From assembly GCA_033851955.1 (NCBI GenBank), contig JAWSVK010000010.1, positions 124,001-188,000 on the forward strand: a stretch of DNA of 64,000 nucleotides. Direction: 5' to 3'. Both the position numbers and the translations under genes were made by a program. Origin of the DNA: Profundibacter sp033851955. Its GTDB lineage: Bacteria; Pseudomonadota; Alphaproteobacteria; Rhodobacterales; Rhodobacteraceae. Below, one piece after another: positions 1-7,809 of the stretch (the first letter of the stretch is position 1; every line of letters begins with the position of its first letter). A model generated the notes under the pieces. That model was not told the origin of the DNA. It ran no database searches and worked only from the letters and a program-made list of their open reading frames with translations.

Positions 1-89
1 TAGATGGCACGATCTATCGGGACGCGTGGTTTACGCCGATCAAGCCCGACAGCGAGGTCGTGTTGATGCCGCTGATGGTGGGGGGCTGA
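1..89 (+). CDS. MoaD/ThiS-like small sulfur-carrier protein (C-terminal end only)
   Basis: The reading frame is open from position 3 to the TGA at 87-89 and ends in MPLMVGG. A terminal Gly-Gly after a beta-strand (VVLMPL) is the mark of ubiquitin-like sulfur carriers such as MoaD and ThiS, whose last glycine is adenylated and thiocarboxylated. About 28 residues are visible; the rest lies outside the window. It ends 5 bp before the convergent hpaH stop, so it is not part of the hpa run. A chance Gly-Gly ending in another small protein cannot be excluded. Confidence 0.55.
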   Translation, partial: DGTIYRDAWFTPIKPDSEVVLMPLMVGG

Positions 90-94
90 TTGGC

Positions 95-889
95 CTAGTT
101 GAACTTGATCGATACTGTCCCGAAGGCACCGTAGTCAGCGCTGATCACACTGCCAGCGGGGCACTCGATGGGCCTAATGAACGATCCCGACAAAACCACT
201 TGCCCCTTTGATAAACCTTGCCCCAATTCAGCCAACCGTTGCACCAACCAAACGATACCCGTCGCCGGATCGTTCAACACGCCAGCGCCAAGACCAGTTT
301 CCTCAACCACGCCGCCCAGTGAAACAATCGCCCCCATCCAGCGCATGTCACTTTCTGGTGGGGTTTTTTGGTCACCCAACACCAGACCAGCATTCGCGGC
401 ATTGTCAGATATGGTATCCTGCACCAGTCGCCGCACGCCTGTTTCGGGGTTTTCGCGCAAAATTCGCGTGTCCAAAATCTCGAGCGCTGGGCAGACATAA
501 TCGGTCGCGTCAATCACATCTTGGCGCGTCACATCAGCCCCTTGCAGCGGTGTTTTCATCACAAATGCAATCTCCGCCTCGACCCGTGGCTCAATAAACC
601 GTCCCGCTGGAACCACACCGCCATTTTCAAACACCATGTCGTCAAACAACACACCGCTGTCAGGTGTCTCAATCTGCAACGCCTGCTGCATCGCCCGTGA
701 CGTCAGGCCGATTTTCCAACCGATCTGCTGTGCCGTCGATGCCTTCAAAGCCACCAAAGCATCCTGAACGGCGTAGGCATCTGCCAGCGTCATCTCTGGA
801 TGAGCCTCGCTCAAAATCGCGATCTGTTGCCGGTTTTGTTCGGCTTTAAACAGCGCCTCGGCCGCCGCCTGAATTTGTTCCGGCGTCAT
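95..889 (-). CDS. hpaH: 2-oxohept-4-ene-1,7-dioate hydratase (HpaH)
   Basis: 264 residues with the fumarylacetoacetate-hydrolase-type fold of the HpaH/MhpD hydratases. These add water to 2-oxohept-4-ene-1,7-dioate in the meta-cleavage pathway of homoprotocatechuate. Visible family features are the WKIGLTS segment, the metal-site region around EPRVEAEIAF, and VLSGSFIRP near the C-terminus. Length is normal for the family. The ATG overlaps the stop of hpaG by 4 bp (ATGA), so translation is probably coupled, and it is the last gene of the hpaEDGH block. The next pathway enzyme, the HpaI aldolase, is not in the window. MhpD-like hydratases are related, but the neighbours favour HpaH. Confidence 0.88.
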   Translation of the reverse strand: MTPEQIQAAAEALFKAEQNRQQIAILSEAHPEMTLADAYAVQDALVALKASTAQQIGWKIGLTSRAMQQALQIETPDSGVLFDDMVFENGGVVPAGRFIEPRVEAEIAFVMKTPLQGADVTRQDVIDATDYVCPALEILDTRILRENPETGVRRLVQDTISDNAANAGLVLGDQKTPPESDMRWMGAIVSLGGVVEETGLGAGVLNDPATGIVWLVQRLAELGQGLSKGQVVLSGSFIRPIECPAGSVISADYGAFGTVSIKFN

Positions 890-1752
890 TCAATCACCTC
901 GTCTTGGACAGTGTTACTCAGCGTGCCAATACCCTCGGCGCTGACCTCAACCACATCTCCAGGTTTCAACCAAACCGGCGGATCCAGCCGTGCGCCCGCG
1001 CCCGTAGGTGTGCCCGTGACAATCACATCTCCCGGCGCCAAAGTGGTGAATGTCGAGATATACTCGACGATTTTGCGAAACGAAAACATCATCCGTGAAG
1101 TGCGATCAGATTGGCGCACTTCACCGTTCACGCGGGTCTCCAACTTAACGTCCGCAAGCTGGCTTTCATCCGTATAACGCACCAACCATGGGCCAATTGA
1201 GCCCGTTTTATCAAAGTTTTTGCCCTGCGTTACGTTGAATTTTGCATGACGCACCCAATCTCGGATTGTACCTTCATTGCAAAGACTTAGCGCCGCGATA
1301 TGGTCCAACGCATCATCCTGCGAAATGCGTCGCCCGCCCTTGCCAATCACGATCACAATCTCGCCTTCATAATCCAGTTGCTGGCTTTCAGGAGGACGGA
1401 TCAACGGGGTATCATGCCCCGTAAATGAGCGCGGAAAGCGCACGAAAAGCGACGGGTTGGGCGGGGCCTCTTGGCCGTCTTTGTATTCAGCATTGCGGTC
1501 CGGAAAATTCACCCCGACGCAAAACAATTTTTCCGGCGACGGGATCGGAATATCCCACTGAAAACTGCCATCCACATGGGTTACTTCGCGCCCCACAGCG
1601 GCCTGATCGATACTGTCCCATGCACCGGCCTCGATCACCTCGCGCAGGGTTGGGTATTGTGTAAATTCGGGCGAAAGCGCGATCACGCCGCCCTCGGCCA
1701 CGGCCCCCCAAAGGGCCTGTCCGTCTACGCTAAACTGTGCCAACCGTACCAT
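886..1752 (-). CDS. hpaG: Fumarylacetoacetate hydrolase family enzyme, HpaG-type decarboxylase/isomerase
   Basis: 288 residues with one FAH domain: FCVGVNF at the domain start, DYEGEIVIVIGKGG with acidic metal ligands, and TGTPTGAGA near the C-terminus. In homoprotocatechuate breakdown HpaG decarboxylates 5-oxopent-3-ene-1,2,5-tricarboxylate and isomerises the product. Enterobacterial HpaG fuses two FAH domains in about 430 residues, whereas this one has a single domain. It may therefore act as a homodimer or carry out only one of the two steps. Start and stop codons overlap the neighbours (1 bp with hpaD, 4 bp with hpaH). The substrate is assigned from context, as FAH proteins are poorly separated by sequence alone. 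Confidence 0.8.
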   Translation of the reverse strand: MVRLAQFSVDGQALWGAVAEGGVIALSPEFTQYPTLREVIEAGAWDSIDQAAVGREVTHVDGSFQWDIPIPSPEKLFCVGVNFPDRNAEYKDGQEAPPNPSLFVRFPRSFTGHDTPLIRPPESQQLDYEGEIVIVIGKGGRRISQDDALDHIAALSLCNEGTIRDWVRHAKFNVTQGKNFDKTGSIGPWLVRYTDESQLADVKLETRVNGEVRQSDRTSRMMFSFRKIVEYISTFTTLAPGDVIVTGTPTGAGARLDPPVWLKPGDVVEVSAEGIGTLSNTVQDEVIE

Positions 1753-2606
1753 TATGCTGCCCCTTCAAGGCTAAAGGAAATATTGACCTGACCGGTCCCT
1801 GAACTAGGAAAATACGGCGTGTGCGTGGTGATATGCCCTTCATATCCGGCCCCACCCAAAAGGCCGAACAACATCGCTGTGTCGTTCATAGCGCATTCAC
1901 CGGAACACTTTTCAGCATACTCCGGCAGCATATCCATGAACTCGGGCCAACGGCCCTGCTCCCACAATTCCAGCACACGCAAATCCATCTGGCGATTGAA
2001 CTCGCCGTTGATCGTATTGACCCCTTCTTGGGAATCGGCGTTTCCCCAGAACGAATGGCTAAGTGAGCCCGACGCCAGCACCGACACCTTGCGCCCAGAG
2101 GTCGCTATCGCCTTGCCCAACAGCTTGCCCCACGCGATATTTTCGGCAATCGTGGCAAACTGGTTCACCGCCACAGGTAACACGCGCGCAAATGAATCCT
2201 TATTAATGAAATGCATCGGCAACAGCGTGCCGTAATCCAACCCAAGGTTTTTGTCGGTCTGCCCAATTGCCCGTTCACCTGCCGCGCGAAACGTGTCGAC
2301 GATCGCCTCGGCAAGCTCGGTATCGCCCTCATAATCATAGTCCAGCCCCGCCAGCATATGCGGCAATTCGTGGCTGGTGAACGTGTCGGCATGGCGCGGT
2401 TTGGCATTCACATGGTAGCCCTGATTGACGATCCAATGGGTGTCAAAGACGATAAACGTTTCGACCCCCGCCGCCATGGCTTCGGCTCTCAAGAGGTCGT
2501 AGCCCTCAAGCGCGCTGGTCCGCAGCCCGTGGTGTTCTGGCATCGTGTGTGACATCCAAATGGTTGGCACATGTGTAATTTTTGCGGCTTGAACAACCTG
2601 TCCCAT
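1752..2606 (-). CDS. hpaD: 3,4-dihydroxyphenylacetate 2,3-dioxygenase (HpaD, LigB-type)
   Basis: Class III extradiol ring-cleavage dioxygenase of about 284 residues. It opens the homoprotocatechuate ring to 5-carboxymethyl-2-hydroxymuconate semialdehyde using Fe(II). The N-terminal part has MSHTMPEHHG and DTHWIVN, with histidines in the place of the metal ligands. GSLSHSFWGN in the middle is the conserved active-site segment of LigB-like enzymes. The ATG at 2606 is preferred over the in-frame TTG three bases upstream because GGAG lies 8 nt before it. It follows hpaE by 18 bp. Confidence 0.88.
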   Translation of the reverse strand: MGQVVQAAKITHVPTIWMSHTMPEHHGLRTSALEGYDLLRAEAMAAGVETFIVFDTHWIVNQGYHVNAKPRHADTFTSHELPHMLAGLDYDYEGDTELAEAIVDTFRAAGERAIGQTDKNLGLDYGTLLPMHFINKDSFARVLPVAVNQFATIAENIAWGKLLGKAIATSGRKVSVLASGSLSHSFWGNADSQEGVNTINGEFNRQMDLRVLELWEQGRWPEFMDMLPEYAEKCSGECAMNDTAMLFGLLGGAGYEGHITTHTPYFPSSGTGQVNISFSLEGAA

Positions 2607-2624
2607 CAACGTATCTCCTAAAAG

Positions 2625-4136
2625 TTATCCGCCCAGTTTCGGGGTTTTCGCCGGTACTGTCGCGAATGAAACATTGCGCGTTTCCATATAAAAGTCGAAT
2701 GACCAGTCGCCGCCGTCTCGCCCGATACCCGAGGCTTTGACGCCACCAAACGGCGTTGGCAGGTGGCGTTGATTTTCGGAGTTCACCCAGATCATACCAA
2801 CTTCCAACTGGTCTGTCAGCCTTAGGGAGCGGGTCAAATCCTCGGTCCACAAATAGGCGGCAAGGCCGTATTCCGTGTCATTGGCGATCTGCAATGCTTC
2901 GGCTTCGTCCTCGAACGGAATGGCTGTCAGAACGGGGCCGAAAATCTCTTCGCGTGCGATCGTCATATCGTTGTTAGCATCCGTAAACAGGGTCGGCGCG
3001 ACGTAGCATCCGGTGTCTCCAACGCGCTTGCCACCCAGCGCGATGGTCGCGCCCTCAGATCGAGCTTTGTCGAAATAAGACAACACCTTAGCTTGATGTT
3101 CCTCGGAAATCAGTGGCCCGATCACGGTCGCCGGATCCAGCGGGTGCCCCACTTTGATGGCGCTGGCTTTCTTGACAATCAACGCCGTAAATTCATCGTA
3201 AACTGAGGCCTCGATCAACAGGCGCGATGAAGATGTGCAACGCTCGCCATTTAGAGAATAGATCATGAAAATCGCAGCTTCAGCCGCGCGTTCCAAATCC
3301 GCGTCGGCAAACACGATGACGGGGTTCTTGCCGCCCAGTTCCAGATGCAATCGTTTCAATGTTGGCGCGCCCTGCGCCATAATAGCCGCCCCGGTCGAGC
3401 TTTCACCCACAAACGCAATGGCGCGGATCAACGGATGCTCGCATAACGCTTTGCCAACCTCCTCGCCGAACCCTTGGACGGTGTTCCAAACACCTTTTGG
3501 AAGCCCTGCCTCTTCGGCAATCTCCACCAGAATTTTCGCCGTTACAGGTGACAGTTCGGCCGGCTTATGCACCACGGTACAACCCGCTGCCAAAGCTGGT
3601 GCGATTTTCCAAGTCGACAGCATGAACGGCGTGTTCCATGGGGTGATCACCCCGACCGGACCAAGCGGAAATCGCGAAGTGACATTCATTTGGCCAGGCG
3701 CGTAGATGGATTGGCCGTCGCGCGCCTCGACAGCTTTGTCGCCGTAATACCGGAAATTCGCAGCGCCCCGAATGGCGGCCTTGGCCATAAAGCGAATGGA
3801 CTGTCCAGTATCCATGCTTTCGATCAGCGCGATTTCTTCGGCGCGCGCCTCGATCCCATCCGCGATGGCGTGCATAATTTTGCACCGCTCCTTGCCCGAA
3901 ACATCGCGCCATGCAGCAAAGGCAGTGGCTGCCGCCCGCGCCGCCGCATCGATATCAGCAGCCGTGCCGCGGGTGACGTTGCACATATGGCTCAAGTCTA
4001 CCGGTGTCAGGTTTTCGAACTGTTCGCCACCAGATGCCGGTACCGACTGACCCGCAATATGATTTAGAACACCGTGGTCCTGCCAGCGTTTCAAATAGGT
4101 TTTCACGGCAGCTTGGTTGCTTTGAAGTGAGGTCAT
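2625..4136 (-). CDS. hpaE: 5-carboxymethyl-2-hydroxymuconate-semialdehyde dehydrogenase (HpaE)
   Basis: NAD-dependent aldehyde dehydrogenase of 503 residues that oxidises the ring-cleavage product made by HpaD. Visible features are the cofactor segment TPWNTPFMLSTWK, the general-base segment LELGGKNPVIVF and the catalytic cysteine C300 in NGERCTSSSR. Length is normal. It is the first gene behind the palindrome-bearing promoter at 4156-4198, so hpaE-hpaD-hpaG-hpaH can be read as a separately switched transcript. A purine-rich AAAGGGCGG precedes the ATG. Specificity is inferred from hpaD, hpaF and hpaR around it. Confidence 0.88.
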   Translation of the reverse strand: MTSLQSNQAAVKTYLKRWQDHGVLNHIAGQSVPASGGEQFENLTPVDLSHMCNVTRGTAADIDAAARAAATAFAAWRDVSGKERCKIMHAIADGIEARAEEIALIESMDTGQSIRFMAKAAIRGAANFRYYGDKAVEARDGQSIYAPGQMNVTSRFPLGPVGVITPWNTPFMLSTWKIAPALAAGCTVVHKPAELSPVTAKILVEIAEEAGLPKGVWNTVQGFGEEVGKALCEHPLIRAIAFVGESSTGAAIMAQGAPTLKRLHLELGGKNPVIVFADADLERAAEAAIFMIYSLNGERCTSSSRLLIEASVYDEFTALIVKKASAIKVGHPLDPATVIGPLISEEHQAKVLSYFDKARSEGATIALGGKRVGDTGCYVAPTLFTDANNDMTIAREEIFGPVLTAIPFEDEAEALQIANDTEYGLAAYLWTEDLTRSLRLTDQLEVGMIWVNSENQRHLPTPFGGVKASGIGRDGGDWSFDFYMETRNVSFATVPAKTPKLGG

Positions 4137-4155
4137 GAAAGGGTCCGCCCTTTGG

Positions 4156-4185
4156 TTGCATTAATTAACAAGTTAACTAATGCAA
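4156..4185. promoter_or_regulatory. 30-bp palindrome, probable HpaR (MarR-family) operator
   Basis: The arm TTGCATTAATTAAC (4156-4169) is followed by AA and then GTTAACTAATGCAA (4172-4185). The arms are inverse complements at 13 of 14 positions. The site lies between hpaR and hpaE and overlaps the -10 and spacer of the minus-strand promoter at 4170-4198. MarR-family HpaR is known to repress homoprotocatechuate genes by binding AT-rich palindromes, so the assignment to HpaR is inference from place and form. Confidence 0.75.
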
Positions 4186-4198
4186 CTCCCATCGTCAA
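4170..4198 (-). promoter_or_regulatory. Sigma-70-type promoter of hpaE-hpaD-hpaG-hpaH
   Basis: Read on the minus strand: TTGACG (4198-4193), a 17-bp spacer, then TAACTT (4175-4170). Transcription would start near 4163, leaving a leader of roughly 27 nt before the hpaE ATG. The palindrome at 4156-4185 covers the -10, most of the spacer and the start site, as expected for repression by occlusion. Confidence 0.6.
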
Positions 4199-4203
4199 GC
4201 CGC

Positions 4204-4635
4204 CTAAATTTCAGCTCGTTCCACCGCTTCTCTCAGTTCAATCAGTAGATCCAGCAACTGATCCATTTTTGCTGCGCCAAACGCTTGTTCTATTTGGCTG
4301 TAAATTTCACCCGAGCGTCCAGACATTCCATCAAAACGAGCCTGCCCCTTGGCAGTGATCTTGACCATACGCCGACGCGCGTCACTGTCCTCAACACGCT
4401 CGATCAGGCCACGTTCAGTCAAGTTTTTCATGATTCGCGACAGCGATGGAGGCATTAAAACACACATCTCAGACAGGGCGCTGGCGCTCAGCGGTGTGCC
4501 TGCTGCCAAGGCGCGGATCACCCGCCATTGCTGCACTGTTAGGCCAATTTTTTCCAATTCTTTTCGAAAGGGGCGCAGGGTGGCCTCGCGGGCTCGTAGC
4601 AGCGTAATCGGCAATGCGCGGTCATAATCCTTCAT
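4204..4635 (-). CDS. hpaR: MarR-family repressor of homoprotocatechuate genes (HpaR)
   Basis: 143 residues with the MarR winged helix-turn-helix: helix-turn-helix around LSASALSEMCVLMPPSLSR, then a wing with DARRRMVKIT. HpaR proteins are this size and release DNA when they bind 4-hydroxyphenylacetate or homoprotocatechuate. The ATG overlaps the hpaF stop by 4 bp (ATGA). The next element downstream is the palindrome at 4156, so the protein would act on the promoter directly after its own gene. In many hpa clusters hpaR is divergent; here it lies inside the run on the same strand. Confidence 0.85.
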   Translation of the reverse strand: MKDYDRALPITLLRAREATLRPFRKELEKIGLTVQQWRVIRALAAGTPLSASALSEMCVLMPPSLSRIMKNLTERGLIERVEDSDARRRMVKITAKGQARFDGMSGRSGEIYSQIEQAFGAAKMDQLLDLLIELREAVERAEI

Positions 4636-5027
4636 GCCCCACGTTCCTTGATGGCCGCATGGATTGTGCTCCAGCTTTTACGGGATGTGAGGCTGTCGAT
4701 TTCCGCAATCTCAAAGCTTAGGATAAAGGGGGTATCGCCAACCTGCGGGCGCAAATTAGCCTCCGCAACAGCATAGACTTGATCGGCGATTTCAGCGCGA
4801 ATAGCGTCCTTGCGCCCAGCGCCCAGCCGCAACACCATATCAAGAAAATGATAAGTCTCGGCGCTGTCCGCAATCGCCTGATGGTCGGCCCGAAACCCGC
4901 GCACGCGAATGCCGCCCAACGGACATTGACCCGTATCAACCAGCGCTGTACGCAACGCCGCAGCCAATCCATCCAGATCGGCCAGTTTTTCCAAACCGTT
5001 AGAATACTCAAAACGCAAATGTGGCAT
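4632..5027 (-). CDS. hpaF: 5-carboxymethyl-2-hydroxymuconate delta-isomerase (HpaF)
   Basis: 131 residues of the CHMI family in the tautomerase superfamily. It isomerises 5-carboxymethyl-2-hydroxymuconate to 5-oxopent-3-ene-1,2,5-tricarboxylate. I place the start at the ATG giving MPHLRFEYS because the catalytic base of this family is Pro1 exposed after methionine removal. A strong AAGGAGG lies 4 nt before this ATG. An in-frame upstream start would bury the proline and is rejected. It is followed by hpaR with a 4-bp overlap. Confidence 0.85.
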   Translation of the reverse strand: MPHLRFEYSNGLEKLADLDGLAAALRTALVDTGQCPLGGIRVRGFRADHQAIADSAETYHFLDMVLRLGAGRKDAIRAEIADQVYAVAEANLRPQVGDTPFILSFEIAEIDSLTSRKSWSTIHAAIKERGA

Positions 5028-5075
5028 AAGGCCTCCTTGGGGAGCAACCTTAGCGCCACAACCCAAGGCGTGCAA

Positions 5076-6314
5076 TCAGGGACGCAAAACGGTACCCTCA
5101 ATCAGCCAATTGTCAAACACTGCCAAGGCACATTCGGCAAATTGACCATCGTTGATGTGACTATCCAGCTCGAGCATAGTCACATTCTCTGGACAATTTT
5201 TTCGCAGTTCATCCGCAAACGCTGCCATCCCATCCGCATCGTGCAGCGGTGCGCCTGCGCGGTCCCATTCATTGCATCCCTGTAATGGCAAAATAAACGT
5301 CACGGGGCCCTTGGCCTTGGCCAATCGCTCACAAATCGCCAACGCCACTTCGCGCCTATCCTCTGCCCGCAACAGTATCGACGAGAGCAACCGATTATGA
5401 GCATGTACCTCATATCCGTCAAAACGCTCTGGCAACGGTTGCCAACCCACCACATCGACCAAATCATAACACCCAGGCGCGACGATCTGCGGTGTGCCGC
5501 AGTTGCCAGCGTTGGTCATCCGATCAGGCCCAGCCGAAATGTTAGAGCCCATAATGTGGTTGGTCACTTCTTGCGGCGCAAAATCCATCACGGCCGCGAA
5601 AGCGCCCTCGGCTGCCAGACTTTCAAAAGCCCGTCCACCCATGCCCGTTGCATGAAACACAGCCACCTCGAAACCACGCGCTTCGAGGGCAGGTTTCAGA
5701 TCGACCATATACCGCAACACGGTTTTGCCAAAACTGGTCATACCAATCAAAGGCCGCTCAAACTTCGGCGCCTCAACAGCGCGCGCCGCGCCCAACACCG
5801 CGCCCGCGGCTTGTGACAGGGACGCTTTGCAGACGGAATTCAGACCATATAGCCCCCCCGCCCAAAGTATCATCTGGATATCGGCAGCCAGTCGTTCTGG
5901 CGGAATCAGCGGCGAAAAGCTGACTGTGGACACCACATATTTCGGCACCCCAAGTGGTAGCGCCTGACACAGATCCAACGCCAAATCCGTGCCCATAGTG
6001 CCGCCCAAAACGATCACCCCGTCAAACACGCCGTCACGCCACAGCTTTAACGCCAAAGCCGCTGACCCACGTGCCATGATCTGCATGGCAGCATTCTCGT
6101 CGCCTGTCTCAATCGCAACGGCAATGCTGCTGTCCCCCGCCTGCGCCACATCATGTTTGGAATAATCACAGGGTAATTGCGGATCACCCAAAACACTGAC
6201 ATCCATCGTCTGCACATGGCCACCCTGCGCGCAAATACGCTCTGCAAGATAGGTCAGTTCGGCGTCTTTAGTGTCATAGGTGCCGACCACCAAAATGGTT
6301 TTATCCGTCATCAT
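5076..6314 (-). CDS. Tm-1-like ATP-binding (UPF0261) family protein
   Basis: 412 residues. The N-terminal half has the nucleotide-binding layout of the family: ILVVGTYDTKDAEL at the N-terminus, VIVLGGTMGTDLAL near 100-115 and VSTVSFSPL. The second half contains IGMTSFGKTV and VFHATGMGGRAFE. The plant relative Tm-1 blocks tobamovirus replication and binds ATP; the bacterial proteins have no settled function. Two ATGs in a row occur at the start, behind AAGGG. It sits between the aldehyde dehydrogenase (10 bp away) and hpaF (48 bp away). A role linked to aromatic-acid breakdown or its uptake is likely but unproven. Confidence 0.8.
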   Translation of the reverse strand: MMTDKTILVVGTYDTKDAELTYLAERICAQGGHVQTMDVSVLGDPQLPCDYSKHDVAQAGDSSIAVAIETGDENAAMQIMARGSAALALKLWRDGVFDGVIVLGGTMGTDLALDLCQALPLGVPKYVVSTVSFSPLIPPERLAADIQMILWAGGLYGLNSVCKASLSQAAGAVLGAARAVEAPKFERPLIGMTSFGKTVLRYMVDLKPALEARGFEVAVFHATGMGGRAFESLAAEGAFAAVMDFAPQEVTNHIMGSNISAGPDRMTNAGNCGTPQIVAPGCYDLVDVVGWQPLPERFDGYEVHAHNRLLSSILLRAEDRREVALAICERLAKAKGPVTFILPLQGCNEWDRAGAPLHDADGMAAFADELRKNCPENVTMLELDSHINDGQFAECALAVFDNWLIEGTVLRP

Positions 6315-6324
6315 TTTGCACCCT

Positions 6325-7809
6325 TCACAGCTGTATCCATGCGGTCTTTAGATCATAGAATTTGTCCATCGCATGCATGGATTTGTCATGCCCGTTGCCC
6401 GATTGTTTGACCCCGCCCAAAGGCACTGTGTTGTCCGCGCCGCCGTAGGTGTTCACATGCACAACGCCAGCCTTCACATCGCGCACCATCCTGTGAGCGC
6501 GGCTTAGATTGCTTGTCCAAACACCAGCTGCCAACCCGTAATCGGTGCTGTTGGCCTGCATTACAGCGTCTTGGTCCGTGCTAAAACGGCTCACTGCCAA
6601 CACGGGTCCGAACACCTCTTTTTGGGCGATCTCGTCACTGGATTTCACCCCTGTCACAATCGTCGGCTCCATGTACCAGCCACCGGTTTCTTGCAAAACC
6701 TGCGACCCACCCAGCGCGATATCAGCGCCCTGTTCTTGTGCCTTGGCCACAAACCTCAGATTGCCCTCAAGCTGAGTTAAGTTGTTCACCGCCCCAATCT
6801 GGCTGGACAGCTCCAACGGATCACCCACCGTCATGGCAGCCGAATGTCGTGCTAATGCGTCAACGAATTCATCGTGAATGCTGTCCTCAACCAACAGCCG
6901 TGATCCCGCGATGCAGACCTGCCCTGCGTTGCGGAAAATTCCCATCGCCGAAACCTTGGCCGCCGCGTCCAAATCAGGTGCGTCGGCGAACACGATGTTG
7001 GGGGATTTTCCGCCCAATTCCAAATAGCACCGCTTCAGGTTCGAGCGCGCCGAATATTCCAGCAACCTGCGCCCAGTGCCGCCCGATCCCGTGAACACCA
7101 TAATGTCCACATCCATTGAAAGCGCCAGCGCCTCTCCCGTCACAGGCCCATCGCCTGTGACCACGTTCAGCACGCCATCCGGCAAGCCAGCCTCGCTGGC
7201 CAATTCGGCCAATCGCAACAGTGACAGAGACGCGGTTTCGGCAGGTTTCAGCACCACCGAATTTCCCGCTGCCAAGGCCGGCGCCAACTTCCAAGACCCG
7301 ATCATCAACGGAAAATTCCACGGCACGATCGCCCCGACCACACCGACCGGTTCACGGTGCACCATCCCCAAAACATTGTCCGCCGTTGGGGCAATTTCGC
7401 CGTAAACTTTGTCCAAGGCCTCAGCATAATACCGAAACGTGCCTGCCGCCGATCCGCTCTCGGCCTTGATCGCCATCGCGATTTCAGTGCCGTTATCACG
7501 CACTCCCAAAACTGCCAGCTCCAAAGCATCGCGCTCGATCAAATCCGCCAGCTTGTGCAGCACTTTTTTGCGCCCAGCCGGTGCCATCCGTGACCAGCGC
7601 CCATCCTCAAACGCCGCCCGCGCCGAGGCCACGGCCTGCCCTACATCATGTGCATTTGCGCGACAGATCGTGGTCAGTTTTTGTCCGTTGATTGGCGAGA
7701 GAACGTCGAGCGTTTCGCCCGAACCCTCTTGCCACGCGCCGTCAATAAAGAGTTTCTGCGGCGGTACAGATTGTTGGCGAAGCTCGTTGATGCGTGACTG
7801 GTCGACCAT
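6325..7809 (-). CDS. NAD(P)-dependent aldehyde dehydrogenase
   Basis: About 494 residues with the standard aldehyde dehydrogenase parts: VPWNFPLMIGSWKLAPA, general base in LELGGKSPNIVF and nucleophile in NAGQVCIAGSR. I chose the ATG at 7809 (MVDQSRINEL); an in-frame TTG at 7842 would add 11 residues. The gene starts inside the tctA reading frame, giving a 136-bp overlap. It lies in the transporter half of the aromatic operon and resembles betaine-/hydroxyphenylacetaldehyde-type dehydrogenases. A role in making or oxidising an aromatic acid is plausible. The exact substrate is not readable from sequence. Confidence 0.85.
   Translation of the reverse strand: MVDQSRINELRQQSVPPQKLFIDGAWQEGSGETLDVLSPINGQKLTTICRANAHDVGQAVASARAAFEDGRWSRMAPAGRKKVLHKLADLIERDALELAVLGVRDNGTEIAMAIKAESGSAAGTFRYYAEALDKVYGEIAPTADNVLGMVHREPVGVVGAIVPWNFPLMIGSWKLAPALAAGNSVVLKPAETASLSLLRLAELASEAGLPDGVLNVVTGDGPVTGEALALSMDVDIMVFTGSGGTGRRLLEYSARSNLKRCYLELGGKSPNIVFADAPDLDAAAKVSAMGIFRNAGQVCIAGSRLLVEDSIHDEFVDALARHSAAMTVGDPLELSSQIGAVNNLTQLEGNLRFVAKAQEQGADIALGGSQVLQETGGWYMEPTIVTGVKSSDEIAQKEVFGPVLAVSRFSTDQDAVMQANSTDYGLAAGVWTSNLSRAHRMVRDVKAGVVHVNTYGGADNTVPLGGVKQSGNGHDKSMHAMDKFYDLKTAWIQL

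Noticed and set aside
4632..5075. Longer hpaF starting at 5075
   Set aside because: It would bury the catalytic N-terminal proline; the AAGGAGG before the ATG at 5027 settles the start.
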